Positions 54,411 to 63,900 of a stretch of 64,000 nucleotides of DNA are shown here, piece after piece. Made by a program: the position numbers and the translations under genes. Numbering within the stretch: the first letter of the stretch is position 1; each line of letters starts with the position of its first letter. The stretch lies in NCBI RefSeq assembly GCF_000272045.2, contig NZ_AJYZ02000002.1:62001-126000 (forward strand), in the 5' to 3' direction. Source of the DNA: Vibrio crassostreae 9ZC13 (GTDB taxonomy: Bacteria; Pseudomonadota; Gammaproteobacteria; Enterobacterales; Vibrionaceae). Below the pieces are notes generated by a model. The model was not told the DNA's origin and made no database searches. It worked only from the letters and a program-made list of their open reading frames with translations.

Positions 54411-55928
54411 ATGAGTTTGGCTCATGAATTAAGAGTATTAGAGTTAGAATCTCAAGTTGAGCTGCTAGAGCGCTTACAGCTTTTGACTAACTTTGGTTCA
54501 AACCTTGTGACGGTTGCTGGCAAAGCTGGCTCTGGCCGATCTTGGTTGGCTCAGCGTTATCTTGAAGCATGGTCGACAGAAAAAAATCAGTGTTTACTGC
54601 TTTGTCATCCAAGCCAAGACGATCAACAACGCCGCGCGCTTATTCTTAGCCAAATTGTTTCTGATCCCCTGTTTAATCAACATGATTCTTTATCGGATAG
54701 CCTAACAAGGTTACTGGATGGAGAACCGTGTAATGTGGTTGTCGTCGTTGATGATGCCCAACGACTTTCTGAGCTATTGGTATCCGAATTATGGATGTTG
54801 GTACTGGAAGCTCAATCAAACACTCAATGGACGATCAATATCGTTCTCTTCTCGGAACCTGGCCACTTAGATACGTTATTAACGCGTTTGAGTTACGGTC
54901 AACAACACAAACCTATCGATCTTGAGATCGATGACCTTTCGCAACCAGAAGCTGAACATTTCTTTGAATCACTGGTGATTCGATATGTTGATGATGAGTC
55001 TGAAACTCGCGTGCGACGTGCGTTTAATAAAGCGCAACCTCTGCCCGGTGAGTTAATGGCTTTAGGAGAATTGAAAGTGGAAAAAAGGATTATTATTCGC
55101 TCAATTATTGGCTCACCCATCAATATCGCGATTGTGGTGGCCTTGCTGTTGATTTTAATTGGTGGTGGTTATTGGTGGATGTTCAGTCAACCAACCCCTG
55201 ACGATAAAGCGCAATCTCTTATCGCTCCGATTGAACAGACAGCTATCCCAACTTTTGAAGTGGAAAGTGGTACCGAGCAAGCTGGAATCGACGGAATGGA
55301 CGATTCTGAAGCCGAAGCTGACATGAGTTATCAAGGTGCTGATGACGACAGCTCATCTTTGCCACCGACTGTCGTTGAAGATACCGCGAGTGTTGGAGAA
55401 GTCGAACAAGATCAGCAGCGTGTCGTAATCACCTCTGATGTGGTTGATGCCTTGCTTGATGATAAACCTGAAAGTGCCGATACCAGTGCGATTGATGCTG
55501 CTGTTGAAGAAAACACAGGTGCCGCGGTGAGTTCGCAATCAGATGCAGACAAAGTGGAGTCACAGCCTTCAGCCGATGAAGCAACAGACCTAACACAGTC
55601 CACGCCACCGACTAAGAAAATTACATTCTCATTTTCTCGCGAAGAGTTACAAGCTATCTCTCCGCGAGCTTATACTTTGCAGTTGAGTGCGATGACCTCA
55701 TTGGACGACGTACAGTCTTTCATTGAAGAGTATGACCTTGAGAACAAGGTTCGTATTTACCCAACACTTCGCAACGACACCAAGTGGTTTATTATCACTT
55801 ATCAAGATTACCCAACGATTCAAGTGGCGAGAGACGCGGTAAGTGCGTTATCAAAACCCCTTCAACAGTTGGAACCTTGGGCAAAATCGATGAATCAAGT
55901 GCATCGAGAGATAGAACGTGCGAAATAA
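54411..55928 (+). CDS. damX: Division-associated SPOR protein DamX
   Basis: Inner-membrane protein recruited to the septum through peptidoglycan binding. The 505-residue protein has an N-terminal AAA-like ATPase region (about 1-215: VTVAGKAGSGRSWLAQRYL, VVVVDDAQRLSELL), one membrane helix at about 236-257 (INIAIVVALLLILIGGGYW), an acidic Ser/Asp/Glu-rich linker (about 260-405), and a C-terminal SPOR domain (about 418-500: AYTLQLSAMTSLDDVQSFIEE). dam follows after 69 bp. Three GATC sites cluster just before the start. Confidence 0.92.
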   Translation: MSLAHELRVLELESQVELLERLQLLTNFGSNLVTVAGKAGSGRSWLAQRYLEAWSTEKNQCLLLCHPSQDDQQRRALILSQIVSDPLFNQHDSLSDSLTRLLDGEPCNVVVVVDDAQRLSELLVSELWMLVLEAQSNTQWTINIVLFSEPGHLDTLLTRLSYGQQHKPIDLEIDDLSQPEAEHFFESLVIRYVDDESETRVRRAFNKAQPLPGELMALGELKVEKRIIIRSIIGSPINIAIVVALLLILIGGGYWWMFSQPTPDDKAQSLIAPIEQTAIPTFEVESGTEQAGIDGMDDSEAEADMSYQGADDDSSSLPPTVVEDTASVGEVEQDQQRVVITSDVVDALLDDKPESADTSAIDAAVEENTGAAVSSQSDADKVESQPSADEATDLTQSTPPTKKITFSFSREELQAISPRAYTLQLSAMTSLDDVQSFIEEYDLENKVRIYPTLRNDTKWFIITYQDYPTIQVARDAVSALSKPLQQLEPWAKSMNQVHREIERAK

Positions 55929-55997
55929 CCCTGAGCTTAGCCTCAAAATATGTTACATTCCGCAGCCTTATTTTTGAGTTGATAGATAGAGCAGTAA

Positions 55998-56846
55998 ATG
56001 AAAAAGCAGCGTGCCTTTCTAAAATGGGCTGGTGGTAAATATGGCCTAGTTGAAGACATCCAACGTCACCTGCCACCTGCTCGTAAATTGGTAGAACCGT
56101 TTGTCGGTGCCGGCTCAGTATTTCTGAATACTGACTTTGAACAGTACCTGCTTGCAGATATCAATCCCGATCTTATCAACCTGTACAACCTGCTTAAAAC
56201 CGATCCTGAAACTTATATCACGGAAGCGAAGCGCTGGTTCTGTCCTGAGAACAACCGTAAAGAAGCCTTCTTAGATATTCGCGCTGAGTTCAATGGTACA
56301 GATAACGTCATGTATCGTTCATTGGCTTTCTTGTATATGAACCGATTTGGCTTCAATGGCCTATGTCGTTACAACAAGAAGGGCGGTTTTAACGTTCCAT
56401 TTGGTTCTTATAAAAAACCTTACTTCCCAGAAGCTGAGCTGGAATTTTTTGCCGAGAAAGCGAAAAAAGCCACCTTCGTCTGTGAGGGATACCATGAAAC
56501 CTTTAGCCGCGCGCGCAAAGGCTGTGTGGTTTACTGCGATCCTCCATACGCACCACTGTCGAACACGGCAAACTTTACCTCTTACGCAGGTAATGGCTTT
56601 AGCTTAGATGACCAAGCTGCACTGGCGGATGTTGCTGAAAAAGCAGCGATGGAACGAGGCATCCCTGTCTTGATCTCAAACCATGACACCACCTTAACGC
56701 GCCGTTTATACCATGGTGCAGAACTGAACGTGGTCAAGGTTAAGCGCACCATTAGCCGTAATGGCGCAGGGCGCAATAAAGTCGATGAGTTACTGGCACT
56801 TTTTCATAAAGAGAAAAACCAGCAACACGCTTCAGAAGAATTGTAG
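55998..56846 (+). CDS. dam: DNA adenine methyltransferase Dam
   Basis: Methylates the adenine of GATC, used in mismatch-repair strand choice and replication control; in Vibrio cholerae Dam is essential for chromosome II replication. The 282-residue protein (E. coli 278) has the AdoMet motif FLKWAGGKYGLVEDI and VEPFVGAGSVFLNTDF, the catalytic DPPY at about 181-184 (VVYCDPPYAPLS), and YMNRFGFNGLCRYNKKGGFNVP (split) for target recognition. It lies 69 bp after damX and 200 bp before rpe, in the conserved damX-dam-rpe-gph-trpS order. Confidence 0.97.
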   Translation: MKKQRAFLKWAGGKYGLVEDIQRHLPPARKLVEPFVGAGSVFLNTDFEQYLLADINPDLINLYNLLKTDPETYITEAKRWFCPENNRKEAFLDIRAEFNGTDNVMYRSLAFLYMNRFGFNGLCRYNKKGGFNVPFGSYKKPYFPEAELEFFAEKAKKATFVCEGYHETFSRARKGCVVYCDPPYAPLSNTANFTSYAGNGFSLDDQAALADVAEKAAMERGIPVLISNHDTTLTRRLYHGAELNVVKVKRTISRNGAGRNKVDELLALFHKEKNQQHASEEL

Positions 56847-57046
56847 CGGCCAACATAACCCTCGAACTCATTAAATTGAGTGACCAACGGGTACTTTCAT
56901 AAACTAATCTTTCGAACTGCTAGGATCTGCTTAGTTGCTTAGGTAGAATTGCACACCAAATAGTCTTGGAATTGAGTCTTGTATTTGTATATGAGATGTC
57001 ACAAGGCGGTGATATTCGCAATTTACTCACTCTTAAGAGGTTTGGT

Positions 57047-57721
57047 ATGAAAGATTTTCTAATCGCTCCATCGATTTTGTCTGCAGATTTTGCTCGTCTT
57101 GGTGAAGACGTAGAAAAAGTACTCGCAGCTGGTGCTGATGTTGTGCACTTCGATGTGATGGACAACCACTACGTACCTAACCTGACTTTTGGCGCGCCTA
57201 TCTGTAAAGCGCTGCGCGACTACGGTATTACGGCTCCTATCGATGTTCACCTTATGGTTAAGCCAGTAGACAGCATCGTGCCTGAGTTTGCTAAAGCCGG
57301 CGCATCAATGATTACCTTCCACGTTGAAGCTTCAGAGCACATCGATCGCACTCTACAGCTAATCAAAGAGCACGGCTGTAAAGCGGGTGTGGTTCTTAAC
57401 CCTGCAACGCCGCTTTCTTGCTTAGATTACATCCTAGACAAAGTAGACATGATTCTACTGATGTCTGTGAACCCAGGCTTCGGCGGTCAATCTTTCATTC
57501 CGCACACGCTAGATAAACTACGTGCTGTTCGTAAGCTGATTGATGAGTCAGGCCGTGACATTCGCCTTGAGATTGATGGCGGCGTGAAGGTTGATAACAT
57601 CCGTGAAATCGCAGAAGCGGGCGCAGATATGTTCGTTGCGGGTTCAGCTATCTTCAATCAACCAGATTACAAAGAAGTGATTGATGAGATGCGTGCAGAG
57701 CTTGCAAAAGTAAACGCATAA
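57047..57721 (+). CDS. rpe: Ribulose-phosphate 3-epimerase
   Basis: Interconverts ribulose-5-phosphate and xylulose-5-phosphate in the pentose phosphate pathway. ATG 57047 follows AAGAGG and gives 224 residues starting [20 protein letters not shown]; an earlier in-frame ATG (56966) would add 27 unmatched residues. TIM-barrel motifs: [18 protein letters not shown] with catalytic Asp and metal His, [29 protein letters not shown], and [16 protein letters not shown] clear terminator follows, so gph is at least partly separate. Confidence 0.97.
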   Translation: MKDFLIAPSILSADFARLGEDVEKVLAAGADVVHFDVMDNHYVPNLTFGAPICKALRDYGITAPIDVHLMVKPVDSIVPEFAKAGASMITFHVEASEHIDRTLQLIKEHGCKAGVVLNPATPLSCLDYILDKVDMILLMSVNPGFGGQSFIPHTLDKLRAVRKLIDESGRDIRLEIDGGVKVDNIREIAEAGADMFVAGSAIFNQPDYKEVIDEMRAELAKVNA

Positions 57722-57749
57722 TCGTAAAACTACAGATAGATTGAATATT

Positions 57750-57773
57750 AAGGGGCTAATTTGCCCCTTTTTT
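57750..57773 (+). terminator. Terminator after rpe
   Basis: Stem AAGGGGC (57750-57756) / GCCCCTT (57763-57769), 6-nt loop, T run. Confidence 0.88.
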
Positions 57774-57823
57774 ACGTCTTATAGCTCAACTCATAAGACG
57801 AACATAATAAATAGGAAAGTAAG

Positions 57824-58510
57824 ATGTCATTAAGCTCAATAAAACTGATCGCCTTTGATTTGGATGGAACCTTGTTAGACAGCGTGCCTGATTTGGCCGT
57901 TGCTGCTGACCAAGCTTGTCAGGAGTTGGGCTTCCCTTCAGTGAGCGAAGAACAAGTTCGCGACTACGTAGGTAATGGTGCTGATGTTCTTATCGGACGT
58001 TCACTCAGCCGTAACTTGACGGTTGACCCAAGCCTAGAGCCAGAGCTACTGAAAAAAGCACGCATCCTGTTTGATGATTTCTATGAGCAGGGCGGTCACA
58101 AGCTAAGTCACCTTTACCCATCGGTTAAAGAGACGCTGGCTGAGCTGGATAAAGCCGGCTTCACTATGGCGCTGGTTACCAACAAGCCATCGAAGTTTGT
58201 ACCAGACGTACTGGCGCAACACGGTATTGATAAGTACTTTGTTGATGTGTTGGGTGGCGACTCTTTCCCAGAGAAAAAACCGAACCCAGTCGCTCTGAAC
58301 TGGTTGCTAGAAAAGCACAATGTAAAAGCGGAAGAGATGTTGATGGTTGGCGATTCAAGCAACGACATTAAAGCGGCTAAGAATGCAGGTTGTCACTCGT
58401 TTGGTCTGACTTACGGTTATAACCACGGCGAGCCGATTTCAGCATCAAACCCTGACTATGTCGCGGATAACGTCGCGCAATTACTAGATGTCGTTCTAGT
58501 TTCAGCATAA
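57824..58510 (+). CDS. gph: Phosphoglycolate phosphatase Gph
   Basis: HAD-family enzyme that removes phosphate from 2-phosphoglycolate formed during repair of oxidised DNA ends. The 228-residue protein has the HAD motifs in order: nucleophile Asp in IAFDLDGTLLDSVPDL, MALVTNKPSK, Lys in FPEKKPNP and acid Asp in MLMVGDSSNDIKAAKNAG. It lies between rpe and trpS in the conserved order. A modest terminator stands at 58568-58595. Confidence 0.95.
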   Translation: MSLSSIKLIAFDLDGTLLDSVPDLAVAADQACQELGFPSVSEEQVRDYVGNGADVLIGRSLSRNLTVDPSLEPELLKKARILFDDFYEQGGHKLSHLYPSVKETLAELDKAGFTMALVTNKPSKFVPDVLAQHGIDKYFVDVLGGDSFPEKKPNPVALNWLLEKHNVKAEEMLMVGDSSNDIKAAKNAGCHSFGLTYGYNHGEPISASNPDYVADNVAQLLDVVLVSA

Positions 58511-58567
58511 AGCGGACAAAAGTTAGCTAACCTACTAGCAAAATACTTATCAATGAGTACACTGGAT

Positions 58568-58596
58568 GAGCCGTACAGAAGAGCTGTGCGGCTTTT
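58568..58596 (+). terminator. Terminator after gph
   Basis: Ten-pair stem AGCCGTACAG / CTGTGCGGCT with one wobble and AAGAG loop, followed by TTTCTATATTT. Confidence 0.8.
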
Positions 58597-58660
58597 CTAT
58601 ATTTAAGTTAAGAAGCTAAGCGTTCAATAAACTTAGCGAATAAGCAAAGGAATTAAAACC

Positions 58661-59677
58661 ATGAGCAAGCCCATCGTATTGAGTGGTGTTCAACCATCTG
58701 GTGAACTAAGTATCGGTAACTACTTGGGTGCTCTACGTCAATGGCAACAGATGCAAGATGATTACGATTGCCAATACTGTGTTGTAGACCTTCACGCAAT
58801 TACGGTTCGCCAAGACCCGAAAGCACTGCATGAAGCGACTCTAGACGCACTAGCAATCTGTCTTGCTGTCGGTGTTGATCCAAAGAAGAGCACGCTATTT
58901 GTTCAGTCACACGTACCAGAGCATGCTCAACTTGGTTGGCTTCTTAACTGTTACACGCAAATGGGTGAACTGAGCCGTATGACTCAGTTTAAAGATAAGT
59001 CTGCACGCCACTCAAATGACGTAAACGTAGGCCTATACGACTACCCAGTGTTGATGGCTGCAGACATCCTGCTTTACGGTGCTCATCAAGTGCCTGTAGG
59101 TAGCGACCAGAAACAACACTTAGAGTTAGCGCGTGATATCGCAACTCGCTTCAACAACATCTACGGTCCTGAAACGCCAATCTTCCAAGTACCAGAACCT
59201 TACATTCCAACAGTGAATGCACGTGTAATGAGCCTGCAAGATGCGACGAAGAAGATGTCTAAGTCAGACGACAACCGTAAGAACGTGATTACTTTGCTAG
59301 AAGAACCTAAGTCGATCATCAAGAAGATCAACAAAGCGCAAACCGATGCAGAAACACCACCACGCATTGCTCACGATTGGGAAAACAAAGCGGGTATCTC
59401 TAACCTAATGGGTCTGTACTCTGCAGCGACAGGTAAAACGTTCGAAGAGATCGAAGCGCAGTACCAAGGCGTTGAAATGTACGGTCCGTTCAAGAAAGAC
59501 GTAGGCGCAGCATTGGTTGAGATGCTTGAGCCGATTCAAGCTGAATATCACCGTATCCGTGCTGACCGTGCCTACATGGACGCAGTAATGAAAGCCGGTG
59601 CTGAAAAAGCCTCTGAACGTGCTGCAGTGACACTGAAAAAAGCATACGAAGCAGTAGGTTTTGTTACTCGCCCATAG
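58661..59677 (+). CDS. trpS: Tryptophanyl-tRNA synthetase
   Basis: Class I synthetase charging tRNA-Trp. The 338-residue protein (E. coli 334) has the HIGH-type motif [14 protein letters not shown] (12-25), [10 protein letters not shown], the Trp-pocket region [20 protein letters not shown] (20 shown), and the KMSKS loop [24 protein letters not shown] region precedes ATG. Followed by a strong terminator. Confidence 0.97.
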   Translation: MSKPIVLSGVQPSGELSIGNYLGALRQWQQMQDDYDCQYCVVDLHAITVRQDPKALHEATLDALAICLAVGVDPKKSTLFVQSHVPEHAQLGWLLNCYTQMGELSRMTQFKDKSARHSNDVNVGLYDYPVLMAADILLYGAHQVPVGSDQKQHLELARDIATRFNNIYGPETPIFQVPEPYIPTVNARVMSLQDATKKMSKSDDNRKNVITLLEEPKSIIKKINKAQTDAETPPRIAHDWENKAGISNLMGLYSAATGKTFEEIEAQYQGVEMYGPFKKDVGAALVEMLEPIQAEYHRIRADRAYMDAVMKAGAEKASERAAVTLKKAYEAVGFVTRP

Positions 59678-60062
59678 GGTGAACTAACACAACTCGCTTG
59701 AGAATTTGAGCCCAAAGTAGCTGTTGTTTACTTTGGGCTTTTTCATGCCCATTCCATTTGCCTTCCTCGAAACCCCCTTGTTTGAATTGATAATTTACCC
59801 AGTATTTAGCTAGCATATCCATCGCTGTAATGCTGTGCAGATGATCTTATTTGGTACCCTCAAGCTTTATAAAATTACACTCGTTTCTATATATGTTGGA
59901 AATATATAACGTGCCAAACAATTGATGATTCCAAAGTGATAAGTTCCTCATTTTCTTGCCTACTGACTTATTCCTTTCATAAATAAACCTGATAGTTACC
60001 ACAAAATACATGACTGCCCATAGATGGCAGTGACTATAACTCGATGAACTCAGGTGAAACGG
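59678..60062 (+). other. Intergenic region trpS / secreted nuclease
   Basis: 385 bp. It opens with the trpS terminator (59709-59743). Further on are an AT-rich inverted repeat TATATAT-N7-ATATATA (59887-59907) and a small inverted repeat ACTGCC-N7-GGCAGT (60013-60031) close to the nuclease start, presumably in its leader. No small gene is supported. Confidence 0.55.
59709..59743 (+). terminator. Terminator after trpS
   Basis: Perfect 11-bp stem AGCCCAAAGTA / TACTTTGGGCT and T run. Confidence 0.92.
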
Positions 60063-62657
60063 ATGGCTCTTTTACACAAACCTTCATTGCTAGCAGTGGC
60101 AATTGGTAGCTTGTTAACTACAAGCGCACACGCTGATTTGTTTATTTCACAATATGTGGAAGGCGGCAGCTATAACAAAGCGGTTGAGATTGCCAATAGT
60201 GGCGATAGCAGCATTAGTTTAGATGGTTACTCATTGGCGAAATCTGCCAATGGCAACGGATCATGGGGTGCCACTTTACCTTTAGATGGACACGTTTTAG
60301 CACCCGGTGAAGTACTCGTGGTCGGACATTCTAGTGCGAGTGATGAGATTAAAGCTCAAGCTGACATCATTAATGCCTCTATCGCCAATCATAATGGTGA
60401 CGACCCGCTGGCTATCTTGAATTCAGACGGCTCGGTACATGATGTTGTTGGTTTGATGGGCGATGTGGACTGGGGCAAAGATGTTACTTTGGTTCGTGCG
60501 ACACAAACACCTTCTGCGACGTTTGATGCTTCACAATGGGTATCGCTACCAAAAGACAGCATTGAAGGCCTAGGTTCACTAGACAGCGTTGAACTGCCAG
60601 AAGCGTTCACTTGTACACAAGATGGCTCTGACCCAGTATTCACCACCATTCAAGAAATCCAAGGTGAGGGCGCTACATCGCCATTCATCGATGGCTACCC
60701 ATACATCACCGACGATGAATATTTCGTAAAAGGTGTGGTAAGTGCGGTAACAACAGGCCTAACTAAAGGCTTCTACCTGCAAGCACTTGAGGATGATTTC
60801 AACTCAAGCACTTCTGAGGGTCTATTTATTCATACCAACCAGTCGAGCTCAGAGCTAGTAGCCGGTGATGTAGTGTGTGTGAAAGGCAAGGTTCAAGAAT
60901 ACTACAGCCACACTCAGCTGAAAGTAGAAAACAACCAATGGCTAAAACAGGGCGAGCAGCAGGCACCTGAAGCTACGGCGATTGAAGTGCTAGACAGTGA
61001 CGAGAACTTCGCTGCAACGCTTGAACGCTACGAAGGCATGTTGGTGAAAACAACCGAAGCGCTTGATATGCGTGTGACGCGTACCTTTGGTTATGACTAC
61101 GCAGGTCGTCGTAACAACATGGTACTGGCGCATGAGCGTATTAACATGCAGCCGAACCAGCTTTTCGTCGCGGGATCTGACGAAGCGAAGCAGCAAACTG
61201 AAGACAACGCAGACCGCCGTCTTTTCGTTGAAACCGATCAAAAAGCGGCTGATGGACAAGTCCCTTTCTACCCAGATTTTGGCCGCACTGATATCGACCA
61301 AGATGGTTCAACAGAAGATTACATCCGCATTGATGACACCATTGTTGGCCTAGAAGGCGTGCTGACTTACAGCTACGGTGAGTACCGTTTAATTGCGACT
61401 AACCAGATCTCGGCTGAAAACTATGTGCGTAACGATCCGCGTACCGACAAACCAGACATGGATGAAGGCGACCTACGTATTGCGACCTTCAACGTATTGA
61501 ACTACTTCAACTCTCCATTTGGTGGCGACGCGAATCAGCACGGCAATAACCGTGGCGCGAACACCATCACTGAGTTTGAGATGCAGCAAGAGAAGATTGT
61601 GAACGCGATTCTTCGCTTAGATGCAGACATCATTGGCTTGATGGAAATTGAGAACAATGGCTTTGGTGAAGGCTCTGCCATTCAGCAACTTGTAAACCAA
61701 CTGAATGATCGCATTGAGCGTAAGAAAGACCGTTATACCTTTGTGGCTGTCGACTCGAACGAAGACGGCGTAACCGACGAGATGGACTCTATTGGTACTG
61801 ACGTTATCACAACGGGTGTTATCTACCGTAAGAAGGTGGTTAAGCTTAAAGACAGCCGTGTTATCGCGATGCCAAGCCAACAAGCACCAGAGGTGTTAGA
61901 CGATTCAGGCAAGGTGATTGAAGACGGTAAGAACTACCAACGTGACTCATTGGCGCCAACCTTTAAAGTTAAAGGCACCAAAGAGAAACTCACCGTAGCG
62001 ATCAACCACTTTAAATCGAAAGGCTCTAAGTGTTGGGAAGATGCTGCTCCGATTGAGCAGGGCGGCCAAGGCGGCGTTGATGCCGATAAGCAAGGTTCAT
62101 GTGAGAACTTCCGTGTTGCTGCGGCGGTTGCATTAGGTGAAGCGCTCGATGGCATCAAAGGTCACAAAGTGATCCTGGGTGATATGAACTCGTACGGCAT
62201 GGAAGATCCAATGCTGGTGCTAACCGATTACTCGGAAGAGAAATACGGCAAGCAGATCAAAGCAGCTCGTAATACCTACATTGATGGTGTTGAGCAGTTT
62301 GGTGATAGCGGTGCGGTGATTACGAAGAACTACGGTTATATCAATGCTGTGGCTCAAAAGCACCCAGACAGCTGGAGCTACTCATACAATGATGAAGTTG
62401 GCGCTCTAGACCACCTGCTGATCAGCGAAAGCCTGAAAGATAGGGTTGTCGATGCTACCGATTGGCACATCAATGGTGGTGAGTCGACGTTGTTTGACTA
62501 CAACGAAGAGTACAAAGGTGACCTACCTAAGTACCAAGATCACTTCCGTTCATCGGATCATGATCCTGCCGTTCTTGAGCTAAGAGTAGGCGGTTCATTT
62601 GGCTTCGGTGCTCTTATGTCACTATTTGGCTTAGCAATGTGGCGTCGTCGTAAGTAG
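60063..62657 (+). CDS. xds: Secreted ExeM/NucH-type nuclease (Xds-like) with GlyGly-CTERM
   Basis: Extracellular DNA-degrading enzyme; the V. cholerae counterpart Xds sits at the same locus between trpS and pabA. ATG 60063 follows CAGGTGA; GTG 60054 is the alternative. The 864-residue protein has a signal peptide (to about SAHA-DLF), a lamin-tail-like domain (about 26-140: LFISQYVEGGSYNKAVEI), an OB-fold region (about 200-420), and an endonuclease/exonuclease/phosphatase domain (about 465-835) with RIATFNVLNYF, GLMEIENNGFGEGS, VILGDMNSYGMEDP and SSDHDPAVLEL. The last 22 residues (GGSFGFGALMSLFG then LAMWRRRK) are a GlyGly-CTERM sorting signal, implying type II secretion and rhombosortase processing. 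Confidence 0.92.
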   Translation: MALLHKPSLLAVAIGSLLTTSAHADLFISQYVEGGSYNKAVEIANSGDSSISLDGYSLAKSANGNGSWGATLPLDGHVLAPGEVLVVGHSSASDEIKAQADIINASIANHNGDDPLAILNSDGSVHDVVGLMGDVDWGKDVTLVRATQTPSATFDASQWVSLPKDSIEGLGSLDSVELPEAFTCTQDGSDPVFTTIQEIQGEGATSPFIDGYPYITDDEYFVKGVVSAVTTGLTKGFYLQALEDDFNSSTSEGLFIHTNQSSSELVAGDVVCVKGKVQEYYSHTQLKVENNQWLKQGEQQAPEATAIEVLDSDENFAATLERYEGMLVKTTEALDMRVTRTFGYDYAGRRNNMVLAHERINMQPNQLFVAGSDEAKQQTEDNADRRLFVETDQKAADGQVPFYPDFGRTDIDQDGSTEDYIRIDDTIVGLEGVLTYSYGEYRLIATNQISAENYVRNDPRTDKPDMDEGDLRIATFNVLNYFNSPFGGDANQHGNNRGANTITEFEMQQEKIVNAILRLDADIIGLMEIENNGFGEGSAIQQLVNQLNDRIERKKDRYTFVAVDSNEDGVTDEMDSIGTDVITTGVIYRKKVVKLKDSRVIAMPSQQAPEVLDDSGKVIEDGKNYQRDSLAPTFKVKGTKEKLTVAINHFKSKGSKCWEDAAPIEQGGQGGVDADKQGSCENFRVAAAVALGEALDGIKGHKVILGDMNSYGMEDPMLVLTDYSEEKYGKQIKAARNTYIDGVEQFGDSGAVITKNYGYINAVAQKHPDSWSYSYNDEVGALDHLLISESLKDRVVDATDWHINGGESTLFDYNEEYKGDLPKYQDHFRSSDHDPAVLELRVGGSFGFGALMSLFGLAMWRRRK

Positions 62658-62726
62658 CTCAATCACAAATAGATTGGCTTGCCATACAAGTAAGCCAATT
62701 CAGATAACTTAACGCTATCTGTAAAC

Positions 62727-62756
62727 AATTAAGGTCAACTTAGGTTGGCCTTAATT
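62727..62756. repeat. Strong hairpin after the nuclease gene, shared with the tpiA terminator
   Basis: Arms AATTAAGGTCAAC (62727-62739) and GTTGGCCTTAATT (62744-62756), 13 pairs with one wobble. Bases 62731-62752 are identical to the reverse complement of 7130-7151. A smaller stem ATTGGCTT / AAGCCAAT lies at 62672-62698 before it. Confidence 0.75.
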
Positions 62757-62857
62757 ATTGGCGAAATGCAGTTTCCACTTGCCTTTCGCTATGGGTATTG
62801 CACAATACCGCCCCTATATCTCCCAATCCTTTAGTATTTAGCAAACGATTTCGACCC

Positions 62858-63436
62858 ATGTTACTTATCATCGATAACTACGACTCTTTTACCTATAACT
62901 TGTATCAGTATTTCTGTGAGTTAGGGGTAACTGTAAAAGTTGTTCGCAACGATGAGATTGATATTGCGGGCATCGAAGCGCTAAATCCTAGCCATCTTGT
63001 TATCTCGCCGGGCCCATGTACGCCCGATGATGCGGGAATTTCGCTGCAGGTGATTGAACACTTCGTTGGTAAGCTGCCGATCTTAGGTGTGTGTCTTGGT
63101 CATCAAGCCATTGCTCAAGTCTTTGGTGGTGAAGTGGTGAGAGCCAGACAAGTGATGCACGGTAAAACCTCGCCTATTCGTCATAACGGGAAGAGTGTTT
63201 TTCAAGGTCTCAATAACCCTCTGACTGTGACTCGTTACCACTCTTTAGTGGTGAAAAACGGCACATTACCAGACTGTTTTGAGCTGACGTCTTGGACGGA
63301 ATTTGAAGATGGTAGCATGGATGAGATCATGGGTTATCAACACAAAACCTTGCCGATTGATGCCGTCCAATTTCACCCTGAATCGATTAAAACAGAGCAA
63401 GGACACCAGCTTCTCGCTAACTTCCTAGCACGCTGA
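62858..63436 (+). CDS. pabA: Aminodeoxychorismate synthase glutaminase subunit PabA
   Basis: Class I glutamine amidotransferase giving ammonia to PabB for 4-amino-4-deoxychorismate (folate). ATG 62858 gives 192 residues starting [19 protein letters not shown], as in the family; upstream starts add an unmatched segment. The catalytic triad is Cys in [16 protein letters not shown] and His/Glu in [13 protein letters not shown]. PabA and TrpG are very similar; the call is PabA because there is no trp gene nearby and pabA-argD adjacency is conserved in gammaproteobacteria. Confidence 0.9.
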   Translation: MLLIIDNYDSFTYNLYQYFCELGVTVKVVRNDEIDIAGIEALNPSHLVISPGPCTPDDAGISLQVIEHFVGKLPILGVCLGHQAIAQVFGGEVVRARQVMHGKTSPIRHNGKSVFQGLNNPLTVTRYHSLVVKNGTLPDCFELTSWTEFEDGSMDEIMGYQHKTLPIDAVQFHPESIKTEQGHQLLANFLAR

Positions 63437-63706
63437 GTGTTTAAATTTGACTCTTTCTCCGTCTAAATAAGCCAGTTTAACGTATTCCATTACCCGTTAA
63501 GCGTTTAAATTCGGGCGCTACGCGTCTTCATCCCTCTGACGCCGATCACTTTTTATAACATTTCTCCCTCGTCAGGCTAAGTTTTTAGCCTATGCAAAAT
63601 TATTCGCGTTATTTCGTCTCGAACCCAATATACCGCAATGCCAGTAAGGCTTTGCTGTTGCTGGTTATACGTTTAGGTAAAAAAAGCTTCATAAAACAGA
63701 TTAATT

Positions 63707-63724
63707 GATGCATAAATAGTCATA
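63707..63724. promoter_or_regulatory. ArgR box upstream of argD
   Basis: TGCATAAATAGTCA (63709-63722) matches the ArgR core TGAAT-W4-ATTCA at 12 of 14 positions, 51 bp upstream of the predicted -35. No clear second box at +/-21 bp. Confidence 0.6.
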
Positions 63725-63774
63725 GGTAGTGACGTTTAGCTGGTTGTAAGGGATGGCTAAAGAATAATCTACTA

Positions 63775-63804
63775 TTGAAAAGGTTAATTAAATGTAAATA
63801 TAAT
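63775..63804 (+). promoter_or_regulatory. Predicted argD promoter
   Basis: TTGAAA (63775-63780), 18-bp spacer, consensus TATAAT (63799-63804). The leader is about 90 nt. Confidence 0.65.
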
Positions 63805-63900
63805 GCTGCAGCGGGATTATGGCGAGACAAAATATCTTTGTCTCACTTATGAACCATTACGCTTATTTGCGAAGCTTGCGGTATCGAGAAGGAATGTACG

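Larger units (their letters stand above)
63437..63900 (+). other. Intergenic region pabA / argD
   Basis: 464 bp. It contains a good ArgR box (63707-63724), a predicted argD promoter (63775-63804) and an 8-bp hairpin GAGACAAA-N5-TTTGTCTC in the argD leader (63824-63844). 63437-63690 shows no gene and no clear pabA terminator. Confidence 0.65.

Noticed and set aside
63824-63844. GAGACAAA-N5-TTTGTCTC as a terminator or attenuator for argD
   Set aside because: The stem is perfect but there is no T run and no leader peptide or antiterminator pairing could be seen.
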